64,000 nt of DNA. Origin: Buddleja alternifolia. Lineage: Eukaryota; Streptophyta; Magnoliopsida; Lamiales; Scrophulariaceae. Both the position numbers and the translations under genes were made by a program. Location of the stretch: positions 121,200 through 185,199 of the forward strand of contig WHWC01000144.1 in assembly GCA_019426215.1 (NCBI GenBank). Reading direction: 5' to 3'. Position 1 is the first letter of the stretch. Each line of letters begins with the position of its first letter. Positions 29,788-40,287 of this stretch are shown here, piece by piece. The notes under the pieces are model-generated. The model made no database searches, was not told where the DNA came from, and saw only the letters and a program-made list of their open reading frames with translations.

Positions 29788-31293
29788 ATGAAACAGCGGC
29801 AAATATGCCTTTTGGCTATAGTTTCATTGGTAAATTGAGAAAATATAGAAATAAAAAAAGCTAACCATTCTTGAAATCAATATCAACGGTTGTTGAGTCT
29901 TCAAGCTTCCCAAAAGAAGTTGCAAATTGGACATGGAACATTGTACATGGATATCAAACTTTCATAGGTGTTTAGTCATGTTAAAAAAGAAAAGTAACCC
30001 CACCCATATATATGCAAATAACTATGTTCAATGACCCAATTTTTCTTGGCATAAATGGCTACGACCTTAAAACTTAAGATCTTATAACAAGTTATGTTTT
30101 TTATTGAGAAAAGATTCAAGATTTTTATTAAATGTGTCATGAATAGCTAAAGAAGGTGGAAAGTTTTTGAAAGGTGGGATTATCTTTTTTATGACTCATT
30201 AATTTTTTAGGAAAGTGGTGAATTTAATATGTACTAAATTATACTTATCTCAATAGATAGTTGGGGAGATGAAGAGTTCAACACATGTTGTAAAATATAT
30301 GAAGGGGTTGAAAGGTGTAATATTTGGATTAATGACATTCATTTTCCATTAATTTGTAGGAAGGTGGGGGTGACTTCATTATTCATTAACATTGTAGTAA
30401 AGTTGAGGAATTTCATCTAGTAAATATTATTTATTCTCTCAATAATAATTGTAATAGTAAGGGTAGAAATGTAAATTCACAATTGGAACAAACACCTAAG
30501 TTATCCACACTTTTAGTATATTATTATTATTATTATTATTATGAAACAGCGGTAAATATGCCTTTTGGCTATAGTTTCATTGGTAAATTGAGAAAATATA
30601 GAAATAAAAAAAGCTAACCATTCTTGAAATCAATATCAATGGTTGTTGAGTCTTCAAGCTTCCCAAAAGAAGTTGCAAATTGGACATGGAACATTGTACA
30701 TGGATATCAAACTTTCATAGGTGTTTAGTCATGTTAAAAAAGAAAAGTAACCCCACCCATATATATGCAAATAACTATGTTCAATGACCCAATTTTTCTT
30801 AGCATAAATGGCTGCGACCTTAAAACTTAAGATCTTATAACAAGTTATGTTTTTATTGAGAAAAGATTCAAGATTTTTATTAAATGTGTCATGAATAGCT
30901 AAAGAAGGTGGAAAGTTTTTGAAAGGTGGGATTATCTTTTTTATGACTCATTAATTTTTTAGGAAAGTGGTGAATTTAATATGTACTAAAATTATACTTA
31001 TCTCAGTAGATAGTTGGGGAGATGAAGAGTTCAACACATGTTGTAAAATATATGAAGGGGTTGAAAGGTGTAATATTTGGATTAATGACATTCATTTTCC
31101 ATTAATTTGTAGGAAGGTGGAGGTGACTTCATTATTCATTAACATTGTAGTAAAGTTGAGGAATTTCATCTAGTAAATATTATTTATTCTCTCAATAATA
31201 ATTGTAATAGTAAGGGTAGAAATGTAAAATCACAATTGGAACAAACACCTAAGTTATCCACACTTTTAGTATAGTATAGATATAGATAGATAG
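29788..31293 (-). repeat. Tandem 753-bp direct duplication of the Helitron 5' end
   Basis: Positions 29788-30540 and 30541-31293 are nearly identical (offset exactly 753 bp, for example atgaaacagcgg at 29788 and 30541, and cacttttagtata at 30508 and 31261). A third partial copy (31296-31504) follows. Each copy ends in the Helitron 5' terminus motif (ccacacttttagtat...aga on the plus strand) and a microsatellite (TTA, TAGA or TAA). The predicted peptide inside is a repeat by-product. Confidence 0.9.
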
Positions 31294-31469
31294 ATAGGAA
31301 GGTGGGGGTGACTTCATTATTCATTAACATTGTAGTCATTAACATTGTAGTAAAGTTGAGAAATTTCATCTAGTAAATATTATTTATTCTCTCAATCATA
31401 ATTGTAATAGTAAGGGTAGAAATGTAAAATCACAATTGGAACAAACACCTAATTTATCCACACTTTTAG

Positions 31470-31500
<31 letters not shown>

Positions 31501-31504
31501 TAGA

Positions 31505-31678
31505 TTAGTTTCTCTTTCGTTAAACGGTTGGGTAATACAGTGGCTCATTGCCTTGCACGTTCAGCTAGTGAGGATCAAGAGTCTATTCTTGAACTCCCTT
31601 CTTTTGCAGCTTGTGCGGTTGCTGCGGATTCTGGTTGATTACTATATTCTTATCATTTTTTCCCTTAAAAAAAAAGCT
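31505..31678 (+). pseudogene. LINE RNase H domain, right half, with 3' poly-A
   Basis: FSFVKRLGNTVAHCLARSA is the standard end of the plant LINE RVT_3/RNase H domain. The frame continues SEDQESILELPSF and stops. A short 3' UTR ends in AAAAAAAAA at about 31668-31676. With 26014-26636 it forms one LINE copy interrupted by the third Helitron; about 15 codons between the halves are missing or degraded. Confidence 0.75.
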
Positions 31679-31679
31679 A

Positions 31680-32147
31680 CTTGGAAGAATCTCATTTTTG
31701 GTCCCATAAGTGGTCAAGAGTACACATTTAGGCCTGCACTTTTTAAAAGTCTCACATGTAGTTCCATAAGTTATAAAAAGTCTCAATGTTGGTCCCAAAG
31801 CCAATTTCCGTCATAAATTTAATGGTCAACTCTGTTAGTCAATATTTTGATCGACTTTTTTGGAAGATCTTGTGTTTGAATAACACATGTTATTCAATAA
31901 AAAACATGGTGATATTGAATATAATCCATGTGTGAGATGCATTTACGCGTCAGTTCTTTTCGAAAGAGTCGTTCAAAATGTTGACTAACGAAGTTGACAA
32001 TTAAATTTTGTGCGGAATATTCGATTGGGACCAAAAGTGAGACTTTTTAGAACTTATGAGACTCAATGTGAGACTTTCATAAAGCGGGAGATTAAACGTG
32101 TACTCGTGCCCACTTACGGACCAAAAATGAGATTTGCCCAAAGTTAC
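31680..32147. mobile_element. MITE inserted in the LINE poly-A tail
   Basis: The left arm aatctcatttttggtcccat...gtcccaaagcc and the right arm (reverse complement aatctcatttttggtccgta...) match over about 120 bp. Flanks aagctactt and aagttactc give a 9-bp duplication with two changes, suggesting Mutator-type insertion. Confidence 0.65.
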
Positions 32148-32224
32148 TCCTTAACCTCTCTCTTAGTGGTGTTTTTTGAATTTTGCAGTAGGTTTTTGTT
32201 ATCTCCACTAAAGTGGGGGCAAAA

Positions 32225-33472
32225 ACACTTTTGGTCCCATAGAATGTGGCAAATTGTATTTTTGGTCCCGTTATTTTTCGACTCGATATTTTTAGTCCCG
32301 TAGGAGTTAAAATGATGAGCCGTTGGTCCCCTTCGTCTATTTTTTGACGGAATTTGTCACGTGTTGTTAGGTAGGGCCTTTCTGCAATTTCCTCAAAATA
32401 TTGAGGTTCTTGAAAACAATCAAAAAATTCAATAAAAAACCAAAAGAAATAATAAAAATAAAATAAAAACATAAACAAAACTAGAAATTATTTCTGAAAA
32501 TTCTAAAAAATTTAAAAACATCAAAAAAAGTAAATAGATTTTTTTTTCATAAAATTTAGAAAATCAAAAATAAGAAAATAAAATAGAAAATTCTCAAAAT
32601 TAGAAAGTATTTTAGAAAATTCAAACAAATTAAGAGAAAAAAATATTTTTCAAAATTATAAAAAAATCAGAATAATAAAAAATCAGAAAAAAAATAGGAA
32701 AATTCTCAGAAATAGAAAATATTCATAAAATTCAAGAGAATTGAGAAAAAAAGCAAGAAATAATTCTGAAAATTAGAAAATACAAAAAAAAAATAAGAAA
32801 AAAGAAAGAAAATTCTGAAAAATGGAAAAAAATTTCAGAAAAATAAAAGTTGTAAAATGTTTTCTATTTTAAATATACTGATTTATTTATTATAAATTAA
32901 CACAAGATCAAATAATAAGTCAAACAAAAAGAAAAAAAATCAGAAAAATGCATCATCTTCTTCCTCAATTTAGTCTCCTCCCAACCCTGACCAACCAACC
33001 CGCTCCCATCTGGAGAAAAATGCCCCAAATCAACGTATCCCTTAGCCAACACATTAATTTTTGTTTCTCGAGAATCCACTTTTCTCAATTGTGGATATCA
33101 AAATTCTCAAGAAAGAAGAAACGGATAACAATGCGTTTCCTTCTTGCTCACCTGATGGGAAATTTGTTGTGTTCCGATCAGGACGTTCTGGGCACAAAAA
33201 GGAAAGGGAAAAAAGGGGAAGGAGAAAGGGGGAACAAGAAAAAGGGATAAGGAAAAAAGGAAAAAAAATTAGTAGAATGAGGAAACTAAAACCCCCAGTA
33301 CTTTGAAAAACTTGCAAAAAAGCCCAACTTAACGGCACGTGATCTCCACGTGACAAATTCCGTCAAAAAATAGACGGAGGGGACCAATGCGCATCATTTT
33401 AACCCCTATGGAACTTAGAGTGTCGGGTCGAAAAAGAACGAGACCAAAAATGCAACTTGCCAAATTCTATTA
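32225..33472. mobile_element. Foldback/Mutator-like element carrying a gene fragment (Pack-type)
   Basis: Arms of about 150 bp: left tagaatgtggcaaattgtat...tattttttgacggaatttgt, right the reverse complement of tagaatttggcaagttgcat with the same inner text. Inside are a degenerate aaaattctgaaaa-rich tract (32400-32860), the beta-propeller fragment (33061-33200) and a purine-rich tract (33190-33270). No target duplication was fixed. Confidence 0.7.
33061..33203 (+). pseudogene. Captured TolB/PD40-like beta-propeller exon fragment
   Basis: The frame reads ...IVDIKILKKEETDNNAFPSC then SPDGKFVVFRSGRSGHK. The pattern NNAFPS.SPDGK..VFRSGRSGHKNLY is a hallmark of plant TolB-like/DPP6 N-terminal-like propeller proteins. 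It breaks off after GHK into a purine-rich tract. It lies wholly within the inverted-repeat element, so capture by the transposon is inferred. It has no independent function. Confidence 0.6.
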
Positions 33473-33719
33473 GGAATTATGTTTTAATTCCTAGAAATGA
33501 ACAAATAAATAAATAAGTGATACTTTTACTTGTTATCAGATTTTTTATTTTTTATTTTTTAAATCATTCTGTTAGGACATTTAGGTAATTTAACATTTTC
33601 CATTTAAGCTTACATAAGAAAATGAAAAAGGATGTTACATGTAATTTATTAAATTAGAGGATGATTTATTTTTAAGATTAGGCAATCCTAAGGGTACACA
33701 GTTTAATAACCCTATAAAG

Positions 33720-35545
33720 ATAAGCATGCAAGTTTTCAAGGACTTAATCCTAAAAAGAGAAACAAATACACTACGATCTATTCATGCAGTGGAAAGTTCG
33801 TGTTGTCCTAAAAAGAAAACTAAGAAATTGAAGTGTAATAATCGTTATTGACTAAAGAAAGAGACAGGGTCCGCCCTCTCTATAACGGAAGGGACCTCCT
33901 TCAACTCATACAATTGTTTAAGAACAAGACGCTCAAGGAGTGGAAAGTTGGTGTTGTCCACTGTCCAGCATTCCAAACCACAAAGAGTAATTCGCAAGAA
34001 TTTGAAGCTGCAGAATTGCCCTTCCGACTGGTTTCCACTCGGGTCCTCTACAGGAGTTGTTCAATTTGAGCACTTGAAGAAGAGGCAATGATCCTACCTT
34101 TCTCGACATCTCTTCCCAATCGAGACGGGTTCCTGTTAAAGCCACCTTCCTCGGAGAATGCGGGAAGGTGAGGTTCTGCAACAAACAACTGTGAGTATTC
34201 TTGTCAATGTGATCAAAGATGCAAGCAAGTGATTCAAGTTTATGTATACGTAATACGACTAAAATTGTCGGTACAATATTTTCTTGACCCTTCATCAGAG
34301 TCTTTAAATAAAGTACTTTCAATTTCTTGATATTGGGGATTCTCCTCACCACACCTGAAGTTTCTAATTTCTGAGAGCGTTTGTAGGTTCCTCAAAATGA
34401 GGACAAGCTTCTCCCCCTCAACACTTGGAGGATCCGGGAGATAAATTCTTTCGAACTTGACATCCCTAAGTTGAGGCATCATCCAAATTTCAGATGGGGC
34501 AACAGCCAGCCCGCTGTCTCTATTAACAATTAAAATCTGAAGATTCCAAAGGAGGCACATTGAAGAAGGGAATTTGATATTCATAAATGGTCCAATTGTG
34601 AAAGCAAGATATCGCAAGTTAACAAACCGAAAAATATCTTTTACGTATGTTCTTGATTTTCCAGTATATGACAGCTATAATCTGCTTCCATTACCCTCAA
34701 CAATCTACAAGTTTGTGGTGGTAAATATCCTTTAAAATTGTATATCAAAGAACGGACATTTGATGCCAATTGCAAGCCAAAAAGGAGTTGACGGGTGTAT
34801 TCATCACTCCATATGCTAGAATGAACAACAATGCAGCGTTCGGTATCTATGCTTTGTAGCAGGTTAGGACTATGCTCTCTTGGGACACAAACAAACTTTT
34901 CTCTCCGAGCTTCTCTTGAGCATAAATCCCTCACGAGATCATGGATTTTGCATGATTTTATTTTTCCACTAGAAGAACCTCATCGGTTTACCGAAATGAG
35001 ATTTCTGTCAACAAGATGATTTAAGTAGTCTTCTGCAACCTCTTCCAAACATTTTCCACTAATTGGTTTTAGAAATCCTTCGGCAACCCATAGTCTAACG
35101 AGCCTTGAAACAAGAATGTCCATGTCTTCAGGAAAAACTCCCATGTAGAGAAAGCATGGTTTTAGGTGAACAGGTAAGTTGACATAACTCATAGATAATA
35201 TTTTTAAGCAACGTGCTCCATCCTATAAATTCACAATCGCATTTCAATTTTCTGCTATATATTTCCAATACTGTGGTGTCCTTTCGGACTTTCCTAGCAA
35301 CCCTCCGATCACGGCAATTGACAAAGGAAGTCCTTTGCAAGTTTTTGCAATCTTCTTTCCTACTTCCTCCAATTCACGAGGGTAACCTTCTTCTCCAAAC
35401 ACAATTTTACAAAGCAACTTCCAACTTTTATCATCATCTAGCAGTTTCATCCTAAAACCATAAGAGCGAAGGCATTTCAAAGGCCTTCATTCCCAAGGCT
35501 TTCTTGTTCCTCAACTATTTTCTTAGCGGAAATGGCTATGCAATA
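33720..35545 (-). pseudogene. NLR2: truncated R1-type NLR pseudogene
   Basis: In order on the minus strand: SYGFRMKLLDDDKSWKLLCK (NB-ARC after RNBS-B), [27 protein letters not shown], then LRR segments to about 33880. The CC, P-loop and kinase-2 are missing. Breaks include TGA and TAG codons near 35230-35245, a TGA at about 34979, and frameshifts near 34640 and 34350. Beyond the 5' edge (35490-35545) a short piece encoding AISAKKIVEEQE comes from the C-terminal end of another NLR, so the 5' boundary is a rearrangement joint. The C-terminus is joined to the 3' noncoding block (ttattgactaaagaaagaga) by a deletion. Confidence 0.85.
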
Positions 35546-35559
35546 ATCCAAGTGCATCC

Positions 35560-36170
35560 ATTATATCCAAACGAAGTTACATTTAAAGAAAACAAGCAAG
35601 TAGAATAGCAATTTTATGTTACCCCAAATACTTTAAAACATCACAAGTCAGAACAATCAGCCTAGAAAAACATAAAGCACAAAAACAAAATCCTCAAATT
35701 AACCACACACTAAGAGTTGCTCTAAATCGAAATCTTCAAATTAACAACACAGTACATTTTAGTAAAAATAAAAAGAAATCAATAAGAGCATACAAAACAG
35801 TCAACTAAAGTTCAAATATCCGGGCTCCGGTGATCTTCATTCTATCGTAGGCAGCTTCATTTGTCTTGTTCCATGAATTAGTACCACGCTGAAGGGTTAC
35901 TACAAACCAAAAAGCGAAAAAACAATCAATTAAAAAAAGATATATACATACATTAATGATATGTTAGCACAATTTCAAGGACTGAATCATAAAAACAGAA
36001 ACATAATTAACATATATCTATCAGTGAGAAACGCATGCAAATCATTAAGAAATTGAAGTGATCATAATCGTTATTGACTAAAGAAAGAGATAATATGGAT
36101 TTATTTTTCCTTTTTTTTTTCTATATTTAAAATATTACTCTATAAAATCGATAATAGCAATTAAATCAGT
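35560..36170 (-). other. NLR3 3' intron and downstream block
   Basis: It follows the donor at 36175 and contains gaaacgcatgcaaatcatta and atgaattagtaccacg landmarks shared with NLR1 and NLR4. A possible terminal exon (acceptor cccttcag at about 35890, minus strand) would carry ...WNKTNEAAYDRMKITGARIF and a TAG. A similar peptide (NEVACAGMKTIRAEIFEF) can be read in the NLR4 block, which hints at real coding, but the phase from the NLR3 donor does not fit this frame. Confidence 0.4.
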
Positions 36171-36172
36171 TC

Positions 36173-38986
36173 TTACCTTGGAATTATAACTTGAAAATTA
36201 CGAGTTTCTAAGCTCTCCAGGATTTTAAAGTCTTTCTCCTTGACAAATACCTTAACTTGAAGGTCTAGATTCTCAAGTTCCTCTTGTTCATCTACTATTT
36301 TCTTAGCAGAAATGACTGCAGAATAGCAACAATATGTCAGCTCAATTGATCTAAGCGTTGGTATATCTCCTAAGCCGGAAGGGACCTCCTTCAAGTTAGT
36401 CAAGTTTTCAAGAACAAGGTGCTCAAGGCATGGAAAGTTGGTGTTGTCTGCCGTCCAGTATTCCAGATCAAAACACTGAATAATTTGCAAGGATTTCAGG
36501 CTGCAAAATTGGCCTTCAACTGGTTCCCACTTGGGTCCTTCGCAGGCGTCGACGATCAATTTGAGCACTTGAAGAAGGGGCAATGATCCTACCTTGGTTG
36601 ACATCTCTTCCCAACTGAGATGGGTTCCCCGTAAAGCCAACTTCCTCAGAGAATGGGGGAAGGTAAGGTTCAGCGACAAATAACTGTGAGTCCTTTTGTC
36701 CACGAGAGCAGAGGCGCAAGCAAGTGATTCAAGTTTATGTAGACGACTAAAATTGTCGGTACAATATCTTCTTGACCCTTCATCAGATTCCCCTGAATAT
36801 CCTACTTTTAATTTCTTGATATTGGGGATTCTCTTGACCACATCCTCACCAAACCTCAAGTCTTTTACCCCCGAGAGCGTTTGAAGGTTCCTCAAAACAA
36901 AGACGCGCTTATCCCCCTCAACATTGGGAGGATCCGGGAGATAAAGTTGGTTGATGATGACATGCCTAAGTTGAGGCATCATCCAAATTAAAGTTTGAAG
37001 ATTCCAAAGGAGGCACATTGAAGAAGGGAATTTGTGGCACAGTGAAGAAGCGACTTTGGGGAGACACATTGAAGAAGGGAATTTGGGAAGGCACATTGAA
37101 GAAGCGAATTTGGGGAGGCACATTGAAGAAGGGAATTTGGTATTCAAACTTGACGTAATTGAGAAAGCAAGATATCGCAAGTTAACAAGATGAAAATTAT
37201 CATTTACGAAATACTCATCTTTTCTTGATTTTTCGGTATATAACTTCATAGAATCTGCTTCCAATACCCTCAACAATCTACAAGTATCTGGTGGTAAAGA
37301 TCCTTGAAAATTGCACATCAAAGAACGAACAACTGATGGCAATTGCAAGCCAAAAAGGAGTTGACGGGTGTATTCATCACTCCATATGCTAGAATGAACA
37401 ACAATGCAGCGTTCGTTATTTATGCCTTGTAGCATGTTAGCACTGTATTGGACACAAAAAAAATTCTCTTTCTGAGCTTCTCTTAAGCATAAATCCCTCA
37501 AGAGATCATGGATTTTGCATGATTTTATTTTCCCACTAGAACCCCGCCGGTGTACCGAAATGAGATTTCTGTCTATAAGATGTTTTAAGTAGTCTTCTGC
37601 TACCTCTTCCAAGCATTTTCCACTAATTGGTTTTAGAAATCCTTCGGAAACCCATAGTTTGACGAGCCTTGAAACAGGAATCTCCATGTCTTCACGAAAA
37701 ACTCCAATATAGAGAAAACATGGTTTTAGGTGAGCAGGCAAGTTGAAGTAACTCATAGATAATACGCTTAAGCAACGAGCATCATCCTCTAAATTCACAA
37801 TAGGATTTAAATTTTCTGCGATATATTTCCAGTATTGAGGCGTCCTTTCGGACTTTGCTAGCAGCCCTCCGATCACCGCAATTGACAAAGGAAGTCCTTT
37901 GCAAGTTTTTGCAATCTTCTTTCCTATTTCCTCCAATTCATGAGGGCAACCTTCTTCTCCAAACACATTTTTACAAAGCAAATTCCAACTTTTATCATCA
38001 TCTAGCAGTTTCATCCTAAAGCCATGAGAGTCAATGAAATCAAAAGTCAAGTTCGACAGCCTAGTGGTTATCATTATTCTACTTCCATTGTTGTTATCTG
38101 GGAAGAAACGTTTTAACTTGTCCAACACCTCAATATTCCACATATCATCCATTACAATCAAATATCTTCTGCCCGATAGAATTTTGTGTACTTTTTCGCA
38201 TAATTCTTCTTCGCTCATTTCTCTCAAACTCTTGTCTTCGCTCTCGTCTTCGCTCTCATCTTCGCTCTCGTCTTCGCTCTCGTCTTCAACTTTATTTGAA
38301 CTGAGAAGAATTTCTAAAAGAATTTTCCGCACATTGTAATCTTGAGATATTGTAACCCAAGCACAAATGTCAAAATATTCCACAATAATTGGTTTTGCAT
38401 AAACATTTCGAGCAAGTGTGGTCTTACCGATGCCACCCATGCCCACAATTGGGATAATCAGCCGCTTAGACTGCTGTCCAGTTAGCCTTTCCATGATTTC
38501 AATTAAGATACCATCCAAATCCACTATGATGTTCTCATTAGTAGGGGCCGACGTTGTCGATGAACCAACTGGAAGAATTGAATATTGTGTGGGCAACTTA
38601 TCATCTTGGATTTCCTTCTTCGCCTTGATCTCCAGTACCACCTCCTTTTTGATAAAATCCATGTCTTTTATTACTTGTTCTAGATCTTGATACAAGTCAT
38701 TACTATTTTCCCCATGACTACTTGTGGATCCACCATGAATTCGATCCACTATGTGTGATTCGATTACATCCTCTGCGGCATGAGCTGCATCCCTGATCCG
38801 ACCCCCCAAGTCATATGCTTCTTGGCTGCCATCATGGGGATATACTTCAAGAAAATCTTGCAAGAAAGTAATAGTTTCGGTGAGAGATGGAACTTGTTTT
38901 TGGTCGAGAGAAATTGGAGGGCTAGGATGAAGTTGGATCTGCTCTATAGTATTCATAACAGAAACTAGAGCTGCATAAGCTGCCAT
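36173..38986 (-). CDS. NLR3: R1-type CC-NB-ARC-LRR resistance protein
   Basis: A 937-residue open frame from the conserved MAAYAALV start. AEDVIES at 71-77, P-loop GMGGIGKTT 182-190, kinase-2 YLIVMDDMW 275-283, GSRIMITTR, CKGLPLS, CFLYIGVFREDM, IHDLLRD, then LRRs. Two in-frame expansions are unique to it: an (EDES)n acidic tract at residues 234-251, between RNBS-A and kinase-2, from a 12-bp minisatellite, and a run of FPSSMCLPKFASSMCLPK-type repeats in the first LRRs (37010-37145). The stop lies inside a splice donor (ccaag|gtaaga at 36175), also present in NLR4, so the true end may be in a downstream exon. It is likely expressible. RNBS-D carries R for P (FREDM versus FPEDM). Confidence 0.88.
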   Translation of the reverse strand: MAAYAALVSVMNTIEQIQLHPSPPISLDQKQVPSLTETITFLQDFLEVYPHDGSQEAYDLGGRIRDAAHAAEDVIESHIVDRIHGGSTSSHGENSNDLYQDLEQVIKDMDFIKKEVVLEIKAKKEIQDDKLPTQYSILPVGSSTTSAPTNENIIVDLDGILIEIMERLTGQQSKRLIIPIVGMGGIGKTTLARNVYAKPIIVEYFDICAWVTISQDYNVRKILLEILLSSNKVEDESEDESEDESEDESEDKSLREMSEEELCEKVHKILSGRRYLIVMDDMWNIEVLDKLKRFFPDNNNGSRIMITTRLSNLTFDFIDSHGFRMKLLDDDKSWNLLCKNVFGEEGCPHELEEIGKKIAKTCKGLPLSIAVIGGLLAKSERTPQYWKYIAENLNPIVNLEDDARCLSVLSMSYFNLPAHLKPCFLYIGVFREDMEIPVSRLVKLWVSEGFLKPISGKCLEEVAEDYLKHLIDRNLISVHRRGSSGKIKSCKIHDLLRDLCLREAQKENFFCVQYSANMLQGINNERCIVVHSSIWSDEYTRQLLFGLQLPSVVRSLMCNFQGSLPPDTCRLLRVLEADSMKLYTEKSRKDEYFVNDNFHLVNLRYLAFSITSSLNTKFPSSMCLPKFASSMCLPKFPSSMCLPKVASSLCHKFPSSMCLLWNLQTLIWMMPQLRHVIINQLYLPDPPNVEGDKRVFVLRNLQTLSGVKDLRFGEDVVKRIPNIKKLKVGYSGESDEGSRRYCTDNFSRLHKLESLACASALVDKRTHSYLSLNLTFPHSLRKLALRGTHLSWEEMSTKVGSLPLLQVLKLIVDACEGPKWEPVEGQFCSLKSLQIIQCFDLEYWTADNTNFPCLEHLVLENLTNLKEVPSGLGDIPTLRSIELTYCCYSAVISAKKIVDEQEELENLDLQVKVFVKEKDFKILESLETRNFQVIIPR
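37010..37145 (-). repeat. Coding repeat in the NLR3 LRR
   Basis: Units of about 27-30 bp (ggcacattgaagaagggaat type) repeat four to five times and encode KFPSSMCLP/KFASSMCLP. Paralogues have a single copy (KFPSSMCLLWNLQTL). Confidence 0.85.
38231..38290 (-). repeat. 12-bp coding minisatellite in the NLR3 NB-ARC
   Basis: Five tandem units of the type gctctcgtcttc encode repeated EDES. NLR1 and NLR5 lack it at this position (NSKKDESWES; CSNKKEKRET), so it is a recent expansion on an existing acidic stretch. Confidence 0.9.
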
Positions 38987-39435
38987 TTCTATCCTCCTTT
39001 CTTTCTTTCTATGAAGTTGCAGAAGAAAAGCGGCAATAGAGTGTGGAAGCAAAGTGTTTGTGAAGATGAGATAGCAAATTGTGATTTTTCAAACAGTTTT
39101 TTGAGGCTGCCTTTACTGCTTTTGGTTCTCACTTTAACCCTTTTTTTTTGGGTAAATATGAACCCAAACAATTGTGAAGCGAAAAGATATAGGTTCTCCT
39201 CTAACGTTCATAAGATAAGATGATTACATGCACGGCTAATTGCAATCTAACCCCCGTGAAGTATCAAAGTAGCAGAAAAGCCATGAAAAAATAAAGACCA
39301 AAAAATATTCCTATAAAATAAATATAAAGAAGCAATTTAGTTTATGTGTACACCATTTGCGCGTTTTGTGAGTAGTTATAGTGTTTTGGTATTTGTAAGA
39401 CTATTTTGCATTTCGTCTAACAATTATTGGATCTA
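38987..39435 (-). promoter_or_regulatory. Conserved NLR leader/promoter block (NLR3 copy)
   Basis: Homologous to the NLR1 upstream sequence without the MITE, and extends to caattattggatctacc. It represents the ancestral promoter arrangement. Confidence 0.6.
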
Positions 39436-39439
39436 CCGT

Positions 39440-39822
39440 TACATACATATTGATATAGGTCGAAATAGGTTTTGGGCCAAGCGGGTAGTCCAGCACGTTG
39501 GGGGCCCAAACCCAATAGCATCTCGGACTCGAATCCTCTTAGAAGATGTTATAGTCATGTCCGTCCAGCTGGTGGTTCGCCTGGCCCTGACCTGCACAGG
39601 TAGAGCATTCTATATAAGGCAAACTTGGAGACAAGGATCAATCAGGAGATATACTTACTATATCCGGACCTGCGGAGATCGTGCCGACTGACCTGTCAAA
39701 TATATTATTAAAGATATAGCTCAAGAAGGAAGGATCATGATTTATTCTACTTTCCAATGTACATTTAAGAATATTTGACTTACCTTTTTAGTCACCCCAT
39801 CATAAACTCATATATATATATA
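39440..39822. mobile_element. LTR-like fragment cut by a Helitron end
   Basis: ttgggggcccaaacccaata, a tctatataagg TATA-like motif near 39610 and a GC content higher than the flanks suggest the promoter half of a retrotransposon LTR. It stops at 39822, where a Helitron 3' terminus begins. Confidence 0.4.
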
Positions 39823-39862
39823 TTAGGGAAAAGAAAGAACCGCACGTTGCGCGGTGAATAAT
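39823..39862 (-). mobile_element. Helitron 3' terminus (minus strand), element extends rightward
   Basis: Minus-strand ccgcgcaacgtgcgg hairpin, 12-14 bases, then CCCTAA, followed by T. This fits the CTRR rule. The matching 5' end was not found, so the extent of the element is unknown. Confidence 0.6.
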
Positions 39863-40287
39863 GCCCAGACTTCTATTTTTAAGAACCGCGCGTTCACAAT
39901 ATATAATTGTGAACCACAAAATTAAAAGTGTTGAAAGATTCAATTCTTTCTTTGATGGACATTTGAAAATCAAATAATGATTTGATATTAACTAATGAAA
40001 ATCTTGTTTTACTTTTGTTATCGGAAAGTAGAAATGACAGCACATATGGCATTCCTTAAAAGCACTAATCTTCATCATAAAAAAATCAGGGAAAATTAAT
40101 AGAATTAGCAATGTCAAAATGGCACACATACATAGTTCCAGTTGCATTATAAAATAGTCCTCTTTCTACCCATACGAAACCAAATATTGTGGCATCATAA
40201 ATTATCATACAATCAAAACGAAATTCTAAATAGTCATTGGTGTGATTTTCGTCCTTCACATTGGGAAACATAAACAACCATTAAAAC

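Larger units (their letters stand above)
26637..31504 (-). mobile_element. Third Helitron (non-autonomous, 4.87 kb), inserted in a LINE
   Basis: On the minus strand it starts TCTATATTATT at 31504 (after A) and ends with hairpin cacgtgcaacgcacgtg, then ctttttg and CTAG at 26637, followed by T. It interrupts a LINE whose two halves lie collinearly on either side. It has no Rep/helicase. It contains a 711-bp Mutator-like MITE, a hairpin MITE and a 753-bp tandem duplication at its 5' end. Confidence 0.88.

Noticed and set aside
32092..33356. Several frames of 60-130 codons
   Set aside because: They cross MITE arms and A-rich low-complexity sequence; only the short beta-propeller fragment at 33061-33203 has a family signal.
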